Below, in pieces: positions 1 to 10,019 of a stretch of DNA of 64,000 nucleotides. The translations under genes and the position numbers were made by a program. The DNA comes from Bisporella sp. PMI_857 (Eukaryota > Ascomycota > Leotiomycetes > Helotiales > Helotiaceae). Numbering within the stretch: the first letter of the stretch is position 1; every line of letters begins with the position of its first letter. The stretch lies in contig JAJSPD010000078.1 of the NCBI GenBank assembly GCA_021307315.1, positions 1 to 64,000 of the forward strand, read 5' to 3'. Under the pieces are notes generated by a model that saw only the letters and a list, made by a program, of their open reading frames with translations, ran no database searches and was not told the origin of the DNA.

Positions 1-113
1 TGCTGCTGTTAGTTAGTTTTAGATACTTAGCAATAGTGTTAAGATGCTTGGCGGAATATAAATTTCAACATCTAATGCTTTTAGGTGATAACCTCTTTAA
101 AGCAATAAAAAAA

Positions 114-196
114 CGGCAAATATCTCATATACCACCATTTGCCTGTATTATTTCTGAAATACCACACTTTTGTTTGGACTCTTTCTCATATACCAC
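114..196 (+). repeat. Left 83 bp terminal inverted repeat
   Basis: It begins CGGCAAATATCTCATATACC and is the exact reverse complement of 700-782 as far as can be read by eye. The motif GGTATATGAGA/GGTATTTCAGA recurs several times within it and elsewhere in the element. Confidence 0.85.
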
Positions 197-227
197 TACT
201 TTTTTCTTGGCACCAAAACAGTGGTAT

Positions 228-323
228 ATCAGATATACACCTGCAAAATGATGGTATTTCAGAAAAGAACCTGTTTCACGTTGTATATCTGAAATACCAT
301 CATTTTGCAGGTGTATATCTGAT
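228..323. repeat. 36 bp perfect palindrome with 24 nt loop
   Basis: Bases 228-263 and 288-323 are perfect reverse complements separated by 24 nt. They could form a long hairpin or cruciform. The arms use the same GGTATWTSAGA-type words as the TIRs, so the element seems built from one repeated motif. Confidence 0.8.
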
Positions 324-634
324 TGTAGGAACACCCGGGTTGCAGTAACTACTTATACTTTAACCTGAGGGCACGCACGCATGTGTTTCATGCGCAATAC
401 TCGTTAAGATTAGTGGATAAGTCTTGATTGTTGGTTGATTCTTGATTGTTCTAAGCTCTTTTTCTAAAGTGTTGAGTAGGATCGAAGTCCCACGTTTCGG
501 GTGCTAGTCACATGATCATAACTATATATAAATGGCTACTAACAATAAATAGAACTGGGATATGAAGCAAATTGAGTATTTAAGGTATTACTATAGATAG
601 CTTTCAAAAAAGTACCATGTTTTCTGATATACTA

Positions 635-694
635 TTGTTTTACGTGCTTATATCTCATATACCATTGCTTTACGTGCTTTTATCTCATATACCA
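635..694 (+). repeat. Two tandem 30 bp subterminal repeats
   Basis: 635-664 and 665-694 are adjacent 30 bp copies that differ at about two positions. Each contains TTTACGTGCTT followed by ATCTCATATACCA. They lie just inside the right TIR. Subterminal repeats of this kind are transposase-binding sites in some DNA transposons; that role is inferred here. Confidence 0.7.
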
Positions 695-699
695 CAAGT

Positions 700-782
700 G
701 TGGTATATGAGAAAGAGTCCAAACAAAAGTGTGGTATTTCAGAAATAATACAGGCAAATGGTGGTATATGAGATATTTGCCG
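700..782 (-). repeat. Right 83 bp terminal inverted repeat
   Basis: Reverse complement of 114-196. It is followed directly by ATAAAAAAA, matching the 9 bp that precede the left repeat. Confidence 0.85.
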
Positions 783-1036
783 ATAAAAAAAAGAACATAT
801 AATATAGGCACTGCTTTACTATATATGCGCATCACGAGTCGTAGCTGTACTAAGTGAAAAAGCTCAGTTCTTAAGTAATCGGAGTTCTTGGGATCTGGCC
901 TTTTTCACCTCCTCTCATTATGTTTATCAGATGATACAAAATTACAAGTTCCGTTCACAGTTTGTCAGATATGTCTACTTGTACCATTCCTGAATGAGAT
1001 CTAATTACATGTCTACTCTGACAGCCTCATTTATTC

Positions 1037-3050
1037 TTAATATAGACATTCCTTTACTTTAAATCGCAGTCCCTTCCCATTCTTGTCCGGCTCGCCGGCA
1101 ATATGTGCCCACGAATGGTCGATATCCCGTTCACGCACCACATCATGGAGCTCAAAGTCAAATTGTCTGAACATAAGAGCGAGTGCAGTACGGAGCTCTG
1201 CTTGGGCAAAGCTACAGCCGGATGAGTTAGCTGGGAACATAGACGTAAGATAGGATAGCACAGAAGCTTTAAAAGTCTGTTTGAACCTGGAGAAACTCAC
1301 TGAAGACCTAAACAGCCTCTTCTGCCATGCGCAAAAGGCATAAACACGTGATTCATAGAGGCGAGTGTCTCAGGCGACTGTAGCCATCTTTCGGGCGTGA
1401 AGTCCATCGGGGACGGGAAATACTTCTCGTCATAGGAGTTGCGGGTGGGCGTCATAGAAACTCGAGTCTAGGGAAGCGTAGGTTTTCCGTTAGTCTCTTG
1501 CTTGCGGATGTAAACAATATATAGGTGTATATATAGATATATGGGGAGAGGTGTAACTTACTCCACGCGGTATTGTCCATTCGCCATATACAAGATCCTC
1601 ATTCGGCGCAACCAAGCTGAGGCGGTGGTCTGTGACTTTTCCAATGCGGAGGGCTTCCTTCATAACTGCATTCTGTTTTCAGAAATCAGTATCTGAGCAC
1701 CTTTTTGATCTGACTAAATCCAATAGAAGTGAAATACCAGATATGGAAGTGTCTCCAGCTGCTTGAGCGTGACTGGGCTGTGGGGTCCTGGCATAATAGT
1801 CTTGAGCTCCTTCAACAATCGTTCTTGGATTGGTGGATTTGCCATGACATGGTAAGCTGCAATGCCCATGGTACGAGCAGTGGTGTCACTGCCAGCCAGT
1901 AAGATCTCAAAGCCCTCATGTGCCATTCTCGTAGGCCTCTTCTCAGACTCAGGCATGCTGCTGGCTAGCAGTGAGCGGTAGAGAGTATGCGCATGAGGCC
2001 CTTTCTCAGCTGATGTGTCGATCATGGCCTTGTGCTCTTCGACATCCTTCTGGGCAGCTTTTATCATGCTCTGTTGGGTATGAGCTGTCATTCTAAAACC
2101 TAGGTAACGAGAAGTAGGAAAGGCAATGCTTACATGGTGAACAGTGAGAATTGTGGCAAGAGGCTTGTATATATAGCGGAATGGCGCAATTGGAAGTGAC
2201 AAGGCAAAAGGGATCATCCACTCGCATTGCTTTAGTATAGGATATGCAGCAGCAAACGCCTTGAACACCTTGTCAAATTCCATTGCCTTATCGGGGTCGT
2301 CCAAAAGATTCAGCGACTCGTCGAAAGTACATGTTCTCAGACTATCATTAGACCATCCCAGGAACAAAGCCCTTCCAATAACGATGGTGCCTTTAGAGTG
2401 ATGCTCTCTTAGGATGTCGCACATGTGAGCCGAACGCTCATAGATCTTCTCGTAAAGATACTTCTCAACTGAGGCTTTGGAGAAATAGGAGCTGACTGGA
2501 GCGCGGCGCTTTGCGTGGAGCTCGTGAGAGACCGTGCCGAAGCCTGTTCATGCTGTCAATCGTAATTTACATGCCAATATGCTTTGAGGACATACTTCCA
2601 TCTGCTGTCCCAGCAGCATGTGCAAGTGACGAGTCCTTATGGCGGATCTAACTTGGTCAGTCTAGTACTACCCGTGGATTGCATACATTTTTACAATACC
2701 TGAAGCGGTCCTGCGTATAGCACTCGAGCCCATTCTGGATCCTTAATATGGATCTCATCCGGTGTAACACGCACGACAGGGCCTTAAGCACAAGTTAGGC
2801 CGAAAGCTGACATAACTATCTGAGAGTTGCACTCACCATACTTGTCATGCATTTCTTCTACTTGAAGTATATACTCACCCCCTTGGCCGGTGAACAGGTC
2901 CTGATAACATTCCCACCAGCGCGATGCGGCAGAGAGCTTAGGTCCAGGGAATTTGGCAAGTGGATGGAAGTATAGACGGTATACGACAAGCGCAGCTTGG
3001 TATAAGATCCAGCTGAACACGACGGTGACAGCAACATACGATTGAATCAT
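1037..3050 (-). CDS. Cytochrome P450 monooxygenase
   Basis: A microsomal haem-thiolate monooxygenase of about 520 residues assembled from roughly seven exons. The first ATG (3050) starts an N-terminal membrane anchor followed by YRLYFHPLAKFPGPK, the proline-rich hinge typical of fungal P450s. Later come GPVVRVTPDEIHI, HAKRRAPVSSYFS, the I-helix AGSDTTA, the ExxR motif in KEALRIG, the PERW motif, and the haem-binding loop FAHGRRGCLGLHFA, which spans an intron. The C-terminus ends in ECLY before the stop at 1037-1039. The wording resembles P450s of sesquiterpenoid pathways such as trichodiene oxygenase relatives. It is divergent from the hydrolase at 3747 and close to a terpene synthase, so oxidation of a terpene scaffold is a reasonable inference. 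The exact substrate is not visible. All frames join at plausible GT..AG introns and no breaks were seen. Confidence 0.9.
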
Positions 3051-3746
3051 AGCTGATGAGGGAGGTAGAACAAAGGGTAGACGATGGACGATGGACCTAT
3101 ATTGCAAGGTTATTCAGTGAGTCGTTATATTTATTCATGCAACAAAATACCTTCACTTTCCAGTGGCCTTTTGCGCTTTAGACAGACTTACGAAACTTAG
3201 AAATAAAATTGGTGGTTGAAGGATGGTGTTCCAATGGTATCGTAAGGTGTGGATCTAACAAAGGTTGAGAATAACTTGTGTCCAGGTACTTGGTTGCCAC
3301 TTCATGGTAAATCTTTCCCTGACAGAAACGACAAGGTAAAGTATCACAGTAGATACCCCGGTGTGACCCATCAATTTTGTATCCATGGAAACCCGTGACA
3401 ACTAGCTAACAGTTCACATGTACAGTAGTTTATGAATGTAGCGCTGCATGTGATAAAGGTGATGACCAGGCGGATCCTTGTCAATGCAGCAATTCTCAGG
3501 GGCAGCTTTCCGTACAATCGGTTAGTTTACTAATACCAAAAGTCGGGTTCGAACTTAAGGAGAGGGAAAAGCACCATAAACCAACTGTGGTCCGTGTCGG
3601 TTCAGTTGGCTTGGCCGGTCCCGCTATATATCCGCTCCCCCTTCTAAACTTGCTCATTGTCTTTTTATGTCAGGTAGACAGTCAAGTCACGATATTGAGC
3701 AATAATACCACCCGCTCCACCTTCTCAAACCCCCTCAACAGCATCT
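3051..3746. promoter_or_regulatory. Divergent promoter between P450 and hydrolase
   Basis: About 700 bp separate the two divergent starts. A TATATAT at 3625-3631 lies about 120 bp upstream of the hydrolase ATG and suits a core promoter. No other gene or RNA is supported here. Confidence 0.5.
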
Positions 3747-4535
3747 ATGACTAGCCAAACTCCTAAGCCAGCAATCCTCATTGTCCATGGCGGTTACTTC
3801 CTTCCCCCAGCCTGGGACGCTTTCAAGACCACCTTAAGTTCTCTAGGCTTCGCAGTCAGCGTTCCCCGACTACCCACTTGCGGTGACGCCAGGCCACCTA
3901 CGGCACTACTTTCACATGACGTTGCTGCTGTCAGAACTGCTGCTCAAGAGCTCCTCTCCGCCAACCACAAAATCATCGTCCTCGCACACTCCTACGGCGG
4001 AATCGTTGCATCCGAAGCTCTCACTCCAGACCTCTTTGCTAGCAACAACGAAAACAAGAAAGGCATTGTGTCGCTAGTGTACCTCGCCGCATGGCTAGTC
4101 CAACCTGGGGATACTCTCGCCGACGTTATTGGGAAGTACGGTTTCCAATCTAAAGTTGACCTCGGTCAAAACGAGGATGGTACTGTATACGCCAAGAATG
4201 CGCCTGAATCATTCTTCAACGATATTAACGATGCTAATCCGGCCCGCGCCAGTGAACTCGCGAAGGCTAATGTCACACATAATTGGCTTGGCGCGACCGG
4301 GAAGGTGACGGCGGCTCCATGGAAAGATCTCCCCACGACCTATGTACATACGACTAATGATCTAGCGATTATGTTGCCGCTACAAGAAAGCATGGTGAAG
4401 GATGCGGTCGATGCGCTGGGATCCACTGGTCGTAAGATCGAGATAGAGACGATTGAAAGCGCACATTGTCCATTTTTGAGTAAGCCGGATGAGGTGGTCG
4501 CCATCTTAGAAAGGGCTCTGGCGAGGATTTCCTGA
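3747..4535 (+). CDS. Alpha/beta hydrolase (AB hydrolase-1 type)
   Basis: An intronless 262-residue alpha/beta-hydrolase without a signal peptide, probably cytosolic. The N-terminal strand ends in LIVHGGYF, which supplies the oxyanion hole. The nucleophile elbow is AHSYGG with Ser82. Asp205 in HTTND and His240 in ESAHCPF complete a normal-looking triad. Length and layout fit the small fungal AB-hydrolase family related to salicylate-type esterases. Members occur in secondary-metabolite clusters, where they hydrolyse esters or lactones or assist cyclisation. It shares a promoter region with the P450 and sits about 3.4 kb from the terpene synthase, so a tailoring role is possible. The substrate cannot be told from sequence. 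Confidence 0.9.
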   Translation: MTSQTPKPAILIVHGGYFLPPAWDAFKTTLSSLGFAVSVPRLPTCGDARPPTALLSHDVAAVRTAAQELLSANHKIIVLAHSYGGIVASEALTPDLFASNNENKKGIVSLVYLAAWLVQPGDTLADVIGKYGFQSKVDLGQNEDGTVYAKNAPESFFNDINDANPARASELAKANVTHNWLGATGKVTAAPWKDLPTTYVHTTNDLAIMLPLQESMVKDAVDALGSTGRKIEIETIESAHCPFLSKPDEVVAILERALARIS

Positions 4536-5574
4536 GGGAGGTAGAGCGAGTCGGAACGCTGGAGATGGCTTGGTGATTCCGGAGACATCATTTCACATTC
4601 CCCTTCTCGTGGGGGAAACATATTGAGAATATCAACCTAGTATCCATCCCACCTTTTGCCTCCCATAATACGTTTCGGGACCCACTCCCTGGTTCCTCGT
4701 CAACGCATTTCCTTATTGCTTCAAGGAGATCTTGACATCAATAACGGCCGCATGAAGCCGTATTCAACATAAAGGGGAGTTCAGTGCTGCTTTATGATTG
4801 GCACTGCCAGGCCTTCATCGGTCAAACTAGAATCCCTGCTCGGCATGCCCCCGGCATAGCCCTTGCATTCGACCTAGTAGTTCCCGCGGCGGTGGATACT
4901 CAAGGCTTTCTGCGCCGCACCAGTACAGTGGGATGCAAAACGTTTGTAACCTTGTGTCTCTTGTATAAATTTAAGTGACCCAATAGCGGACTTTTATTTT
5001 TGCTTTAAGGGCGTACTATTGGATCGCTTGTTTGCATAAAATGAACAAGGATGCAAACTTTTTGTACTCCACTGTACATCGTAAATGCAAAAAAAAAATG
5101 ACTCGAGACGGTAACATAGGGTACTTCAATGATGTACTATACGAGATACCTAGTGTAAATGAAAGTGCTGTGCATTGCATAAGCACTTATGCACTGCAGA
5201 CTAAGCGTATATGCTCTATACAACGTAAGTAACAAGGAGAACCTAACCTTCGGCAATTGCGATGCCTGAAGTGCTGCTGTGTGGGCGCGGCGAAGCTCCC
5301 ATGGTACTTACGTACCATTACACTACTCAAAAGATTGTATTGACGTCCACTACTGGTCAACGAATACGCCAGTTCGATGGTTTATTCTGAGATTGAATCA
5401 ACTGGCTGTCGGCACTTTGAGTACCCCTGTCTCGCTTAAAAGTCTTATTCCGGATCTTTTTAGTGGCGTTTACCGACTGGACGTTTCCCGATGCAAGAGT
5501 ACGCTTTCTCTAATCAGACAATTCAGTATCATTCAACTATAGCTTTTGGGCTTCAAGTATTTTACATGTACGGT
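4536..5574. other. Intergenic, no gene supported
   Basis: Only short ORFs without family features are present. The interval contains the small MITE at 4926-5074. The rest shows no recognisable gene, RNA or long repeat. Confidence 0.6.
4926..5074. mobile_element. Tc1/mariner-type MITE (149 bp)
   Basis: The ends are imperfect inverted repeats starting CAGTGG on both sides. The left end reads CAGTGGGATGCAAAACGTTT; the right end, reverse complemented, reads CAGTGGAGTACAAAAAGTTT. The similarity continues weakly over about 65 bp per arm, so the whole unit is nearly foldback. A TA dinucleotide flanks each end (4924-4925 and 5075-5076), as expected for TA-target insertion. Arm mismatches suggest an old copy. 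Confidence 0.6.
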
Positions 5575-6878
5575 CTATACCATCGCACCCTTCGAATTCT
5601 CGTGGCTGATGCTAATATTATGCGTCAATGTGATCGCATTCCCTGGCATAATTGCCTCTTGACTCTCGGGCCGACCGCCGAGCTTTCCAGCCGCGATATC
5701 CAAATTATACATTTCCCTCTGATCAGGGCCAGTTCCTTGAGCCTTCTTATAGCCCCATCGTTTTTGGTGGTAGCCGCTGTGGTCACCAGTCGCTGAGCTC
5801 CCATACCCGGTGTTCTGGCTTTTAGTGGTAGCGCGGAAACGACCACGGAAGAGAGGCCATAGTGGAGCAGCGGAGGAGGCAATAAGGACTACCCACATCT
5901 CTGTCATACCTAGAATCATGAGAGGGGCGATGGCATCTGTGGGGGAAGTCAGAGTGGTGTCTAGTAGAGGTAAGGAATGCTAGAAGAGGGGTACATACAC
6001 GTAGCATCTTCCTCGGTTGCGAGGCGTTTGAATTGTACCGTCTTGACAAGACTGCACACGGCGGTGACAACACCGAGACCCATCAGAAACGAGATAATGA
6101 GCTTCAGCTGTTTGCGGATACGCAGGTTCCAAATGATGATTACTGGATAAAGTGCGAGTAGGAAATCGGCAAAAGTACCCCAGGCTGTAAAGGACTAAAG
6201 TCAGGGCGATGAATGTCAACAGGATGAAGAAGACAATTACTTACCACCAGTGATATATGCCCATATTAAGGCGCGGTTTATTCCATTGCAGTTACCTGGA
6301 AGCTGTTGATCCCACAGTTTGGCTGAAGGATAGCATTGCGTGAAAATCATGGGAGTCGTGACAATATACATTATGCCCTAGACTTTTATTAGTTCATTCT
6401 TCGATTGCTGTAAATTCAAGGAGCCCGAAGAACCCACATTCAAAGCGACCGTGCTAATCAAGATCCATTTCCCCATTTTGTTCGTCCGATCCTGAATTTC
6501 GAGGATATATAACAGAGCGGAAAGCTTGCCGAAGAACACTGAATAGGAAATCGTGTTCGCGGCTATCCACTCGAACAGTAGCGCATCAGAAAGCTTCGGC
6601 GCAAACATGACTATGCCTATGTGATTGCCCAAACCATATAGCGCTGCGAGCGTGTAAAAGATGGAGGAGGGAAATCCAAGACACCAGGCGACACAAGCCC
6701 AGAACAGCGACCATCCTCCAGCACTCTTGAAAATAACAAATCTAGTGTATATTCGCAGTCCGATGAGAACTGTCGCGATAGTAAACAGCGCCCAAGAAAC
6801 TGCAACGATTTCCGGCCCATGGCCACCATAGTAACCTCCCGGCGGAGGCGAAGTTGTTGGAGTCAAGGTCGCAGACAT
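5575..6878 (-). CDS. Pth11-like membrane protein (fungal rhodopsin domain)
   Basis: An integral membrane protein of about 370 residues from four exons. It belongs to the fungal rhodopsin-like/Pth11 group: several helices, an early VLIGLRIYTRFVIF segment, a conserved Cys (FTQCYPSAKLWD) and a late EMWVVLIASSAAPLWPLF helix followed by a long polar cytoplasmic tail. There is no CFEM domain at the N-terminus. Introns fall near 6377, between YITG and AWGTFADF, and before YAIAPLMI. Pth11 of Magnaporthe acts in surface sensing, but most members have no known ligand. It lies between the hydrolase and the terpene synthase, and nothing in it points to metabolism. A second member lies at 36593-37860. Confidence 0.8.
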
Positions 6879-7980
6879 GACAGCTAAATAAAACCAAATA
6901 CATACAACGCAGAGGAGAGGTGTGGACGGACGCGAAAGAGCATTGGAGGGGAAGCGAGTAGATTATTTTATTCGAAGAGATACTTTGTAAGGTTTGAGAT
7001 TGCAAACACCCGATTCCAATTCCAAATAAATGGCACCTGCAGGCGAAAGCTTCTATAGGCAAATGCATGTGGTAGGGGAATAACGTGGTTTGCTTGGGAG
7101 AAGGTATATCTGGCATATGCATGATGTTACTAATCAGGTAAGCTGACGCCGCTCTTTGGTTCTCATGATACTGTTACATTTTGTCACAGATAAGAACTAG
7201 TCGTTGTAACCCTAAGCATGTACTTACGCGGGTTGGGAAATGGCTAGGAAAGGAAGTTCGAATTCCATAAAAGAGCGTGGAATTTTTCGTACGATCCCTA
7301 GATAACACCAAGGAATTATGATGTCCGTGTAATTCGGTGACCGATACTGTTTTCACGATCAGTTGATGTACCTTGTCGTTTCGATCTGAAGAACGATTGC
7401 AGCAACCCAAAAAGGTTACTGGGGTATGTTATGCCCGAGACACCCCCCGCACCTGTGGCCTGTTTAAGCAGCCCATTCTCATAGGTACAGCCGTGTAGCA
7501 CCACAGCGGTACTTCCCGCGATCCCACCCACCATCTGCAGCCTCTTCAGCCCCTTTGCAATTAGGTGGGTCCCACGGGGGATTATCCCCTGGAAATAACA
7601 CAAATATACGTACCTCCGGGATACGTCCGTACCTCTAAACCCATAACTGATAGTCGTTGCTACGTTGTAGGAAATTTTTATAACGGCCTGAGAACTTGGA
7701 CAATGTGACCCGGTCTGTGGGTTGTGGCCCCAGCAGTTTCTGGTAAACTATAGCTGACGTGTGCCTTCTTAGCCAATCAAGGATTAGAAGACATATAGGG
7801 AATCTTTGCTAAGGAGAGTGCCGGTATCAATAATGTGGTGTAGCGGCATTGGGATTCACTCATGTAGAAGGTGTTGTCGCTCTCGGGAGATCCAGTATAT
7901 AGGTTTTAATCAGCCTGAAAAAACTCAACCTACAGTATCCCCAGTTCATTGTGCGTGATCTACAATAGCTTGATCCTGCC
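6879..7980. other. Intergenic, promoter of terpene synthase
   Basis: No gene is supported; the short ORFs lack family features. A TATATA-like word at 7896-7901 lies about 80 bp upstream of the terpene synthase ATG and is a candidate core promoter. Confidence 0.5.
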
Positions 7981-9642
7981 ATGGTTGCCATTACAGCAGT
8001 GCCGTTATCTCGCCATGACCTTGCTTTGAAGCAAAAGAATCGTCAGCGTGTTCTGGCCGAATTACAGAACACAACCTTGAAAATCGATGGACTCAACTCC
8101 GCCTTCAAGGCATGGCCTTTTAAAACAAATGTGCATGTTGATCGCGCTCGTAAAAATGTGAATCTCATGTTACAAAGGTAGGTAATTCAGAATAATCTAG
8201 GCAGATGTCAAAAGTTGTTACCGAAACTAACTGGCCTTGAAAAAAAGTCGTTTTCCCAATCACCCCAAGCTACGCAAGCTCAAGGCTGGCGATTATGGGC
8301 TCTTCGGGGCAACTTGGTGGCCGTGTGCAAGCTATGAAAGACTTCTCGTTGCTACATATGTATCTTTGTGGGTAAGTGCTGAACCGCTTTCCATAGCTTG
8401 GCTGCTTTGCTAATATCAGAATCAGTTGTTTATGTGGGATGATGGTCTCTCTTCCTCAGTAAATACAACTATATATTATACTGATAGCAATTGGCAGAGC
8501 TTGACTCAGACGTTGGAAGCATTGCGGGCAGCTTCGAGCTTGGTCAGAGGTACCGTGCGGAGACTCTCAAATTCGTATCAAATAGATTGGGCCTTGATGG
8601 ATCGGAGAAGCTGCTCACCAGCAATAATGAAATAATCAATAGTTTTGATTATATTGGAGATGCTCTACGGGGTTCCTGTAGTGTTGGTAAGATACCAGAT
8701 ATCTTCGAGCACGGGATATTTTTGCTAATGGGATATACATAGAGCAAAGGGAGCGATTCATGCACGAGTTCATATTCTTTATGAATACCTCTGAAGTAGA
8801 ACAGCGACTAAGGCTTAAGGAGAATTTGGTCACTGTCGAGGAATTCGCTGAGTACCGTCTGGGTACCAGTGCGGTACGAGTTGTGCTTTCGGTAAACGAG
8901 TAGGTACCTTACCATAGTATTTTGTCTCTGCTAAAACTCCCTTACAGGTACTGCAATGGTACCGACCTCCCATCATATATCATAAATGACAAAGACTTCG
9001 AATCGCTGTGGGACCTTACCAACGTTAATATCTGCAAGTAAGGGACCCTCCATTTACCTCGTTGTCTACCACATTCGTGACTGAAAGGTACTAACATTCA
9101 TTCCCAGCGTCAACGATCTCCTTTCTGTCAAGAAAGAAATTGTACGTCTTGTCTAGACTCCCCCCTCCCCCCACAATACTGCAAACTCTACTAATCTTCC
9201 ACCACTCTAGGATCAAGGGTCTGCCGAAAGTTTAATCCCCATTCTCTTCACGCAGCTGGGGTCAACACAAAAGGCAGTCTCATATGTGATGGATACAATC
9301 CACTATACAATCCGAGATTTTGATGCCACAGCGCAGCGCCTCTTGACACGGTTCACGGGTGAAGACAAAGCGACGAAAAAGGCGTTAGAGGAGTTTGTGA
9401 TGGGGTGCAAATACTATTGTACAGGCAATCTAGCTTGGAGGTAAGATTGTCCTTGGCCGCCTCTAAACACAATCTGTACTCTACTATTTCCTCTTTATCT
9501 TACCTTTGAAGATTCGAGCCCTGTTTGCTTACTTTACGTGCCCGAATATAGTATGTCTACCGGTCGATACGGAGTACACCAGGACCTGCATCTGGACACC
9601 ATTACGCTAGTGCTGGGCAAGACGCCTGCAAGTATGATATAG
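7981..9642 (+). CDS. Class I terpene synthase (sesquiterpene cyclase type)
   Basis: A cytosolic terpene cyclase of about 375 residues from roughly nine exons. Splicing gives FPNHPKLRKLKAGDYGLFGATWW (in part), then LFMWDDELD, the Asp-rich DDxxD motif. It also gives the NSE-type motif NDLLSVKKE and the C-terminal STGRYG, the Arg-Tyr pair that contacts diphosphate. These motifs bind the Mg2+-diphosphate of the prenyl substrate. Size and motif spacing fit fungal sesquiterpene synthases, so farnesyl diphosphate is the likely substrate. The product cannot be predicted. Exon 3 (8426-8444) is only 19 nt and ends inside the DDxxD codons. Its donor (GTCTCT) is weak, and without that splice the frame is lost. 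No damaging change was seen. It is the probable scaffold enzyme of the cluster. Confidence 0.9.
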
Positions 9643-10019
9643 AGCGAATGAATACGCGAGTTTGAGGGCTATGGAAGCTTTTTCATCATTTGAACACAGA
9701 TTTCCTCAGATATAACGTTTTGTGGTTTTGTATTGTCTAAGAAAGTACAAGATATAGAGAATTGTGATCATAGAGCATAGATGGCCGTTGGCCGGATTGC
9801 TAGTCACCTTGGTAGATTATGTACTGTTGAATTGAGAATATTTACATTAGATTATCATGACCAATGCGACTATTTCCTTCAAACTGAAATGATAGGAATG
9901 TCAAAGAACAAATGGGATCTAAAAATGCCCTGTAATTAGATGGGATGAAAGTTTGCCACGCCGGATATATCCACCTTTTAATATTTTTTCTACTCCTTTC
10001 TTCCAAGTTTCTTATATTC
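9643..10019. other. Convergent intergenic gap
   Basis: It holds the 3' flanks of the terpene synthase and the convergent GMC oxidoreductase. AT-rich; no gene or clear terminator hairpin was found. Confidence 0.5.

Larger units (their letters stand above)
114..782. mobile_element. Non-autonomous Mutator-like element (MULE MITE)
   Basis: The segment is bounded by 83 bp inverted repeats (114-196 and 700-782) that match perfectly by eye. It is flanked by the 9 bp direct repeat ATAAAAAAA (105-113 and 783-791). Long TIRs plus a 9 bp target duplication are the usual signature of the Mutator superfamily. There is no transposase ORF, so it would need an autonomous relative. The interior holds a 36 bp palindrome and two 30 bp direct repeats. 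The duplication is A-rich and could be chance, which limits the superfamily call more than the call of a TIR element. Confidence 0.75.

Noticed and set aside
2101..2160. The P450 read as one continuous exon through about 2105-2152
   Set aside because: A likely 48 nt intron (GTAAGC to CTAG, a multiple of three) hides in the frame; the inserted text SIAFPTSRYL does not look like P450. Left unresolved, but not reported as an insertion.
3051..3107. Upstream extension of the P450 from 3107
   Set aside because: The codon at 3107 is TTG, not ATG. The first ATG, at 3050, gives a normal membrane anchor.
3540..3560. GGTTCGAA as the T-loop of a tRNA
   Set aside because: The flanking bases do not pair into a T arm and no anticodon or acceptor stem was found.
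5032..5542. Small plus-strand ORFs as genes
   Set aside because: No family features, overlap with the MITE, and no upstream signals.
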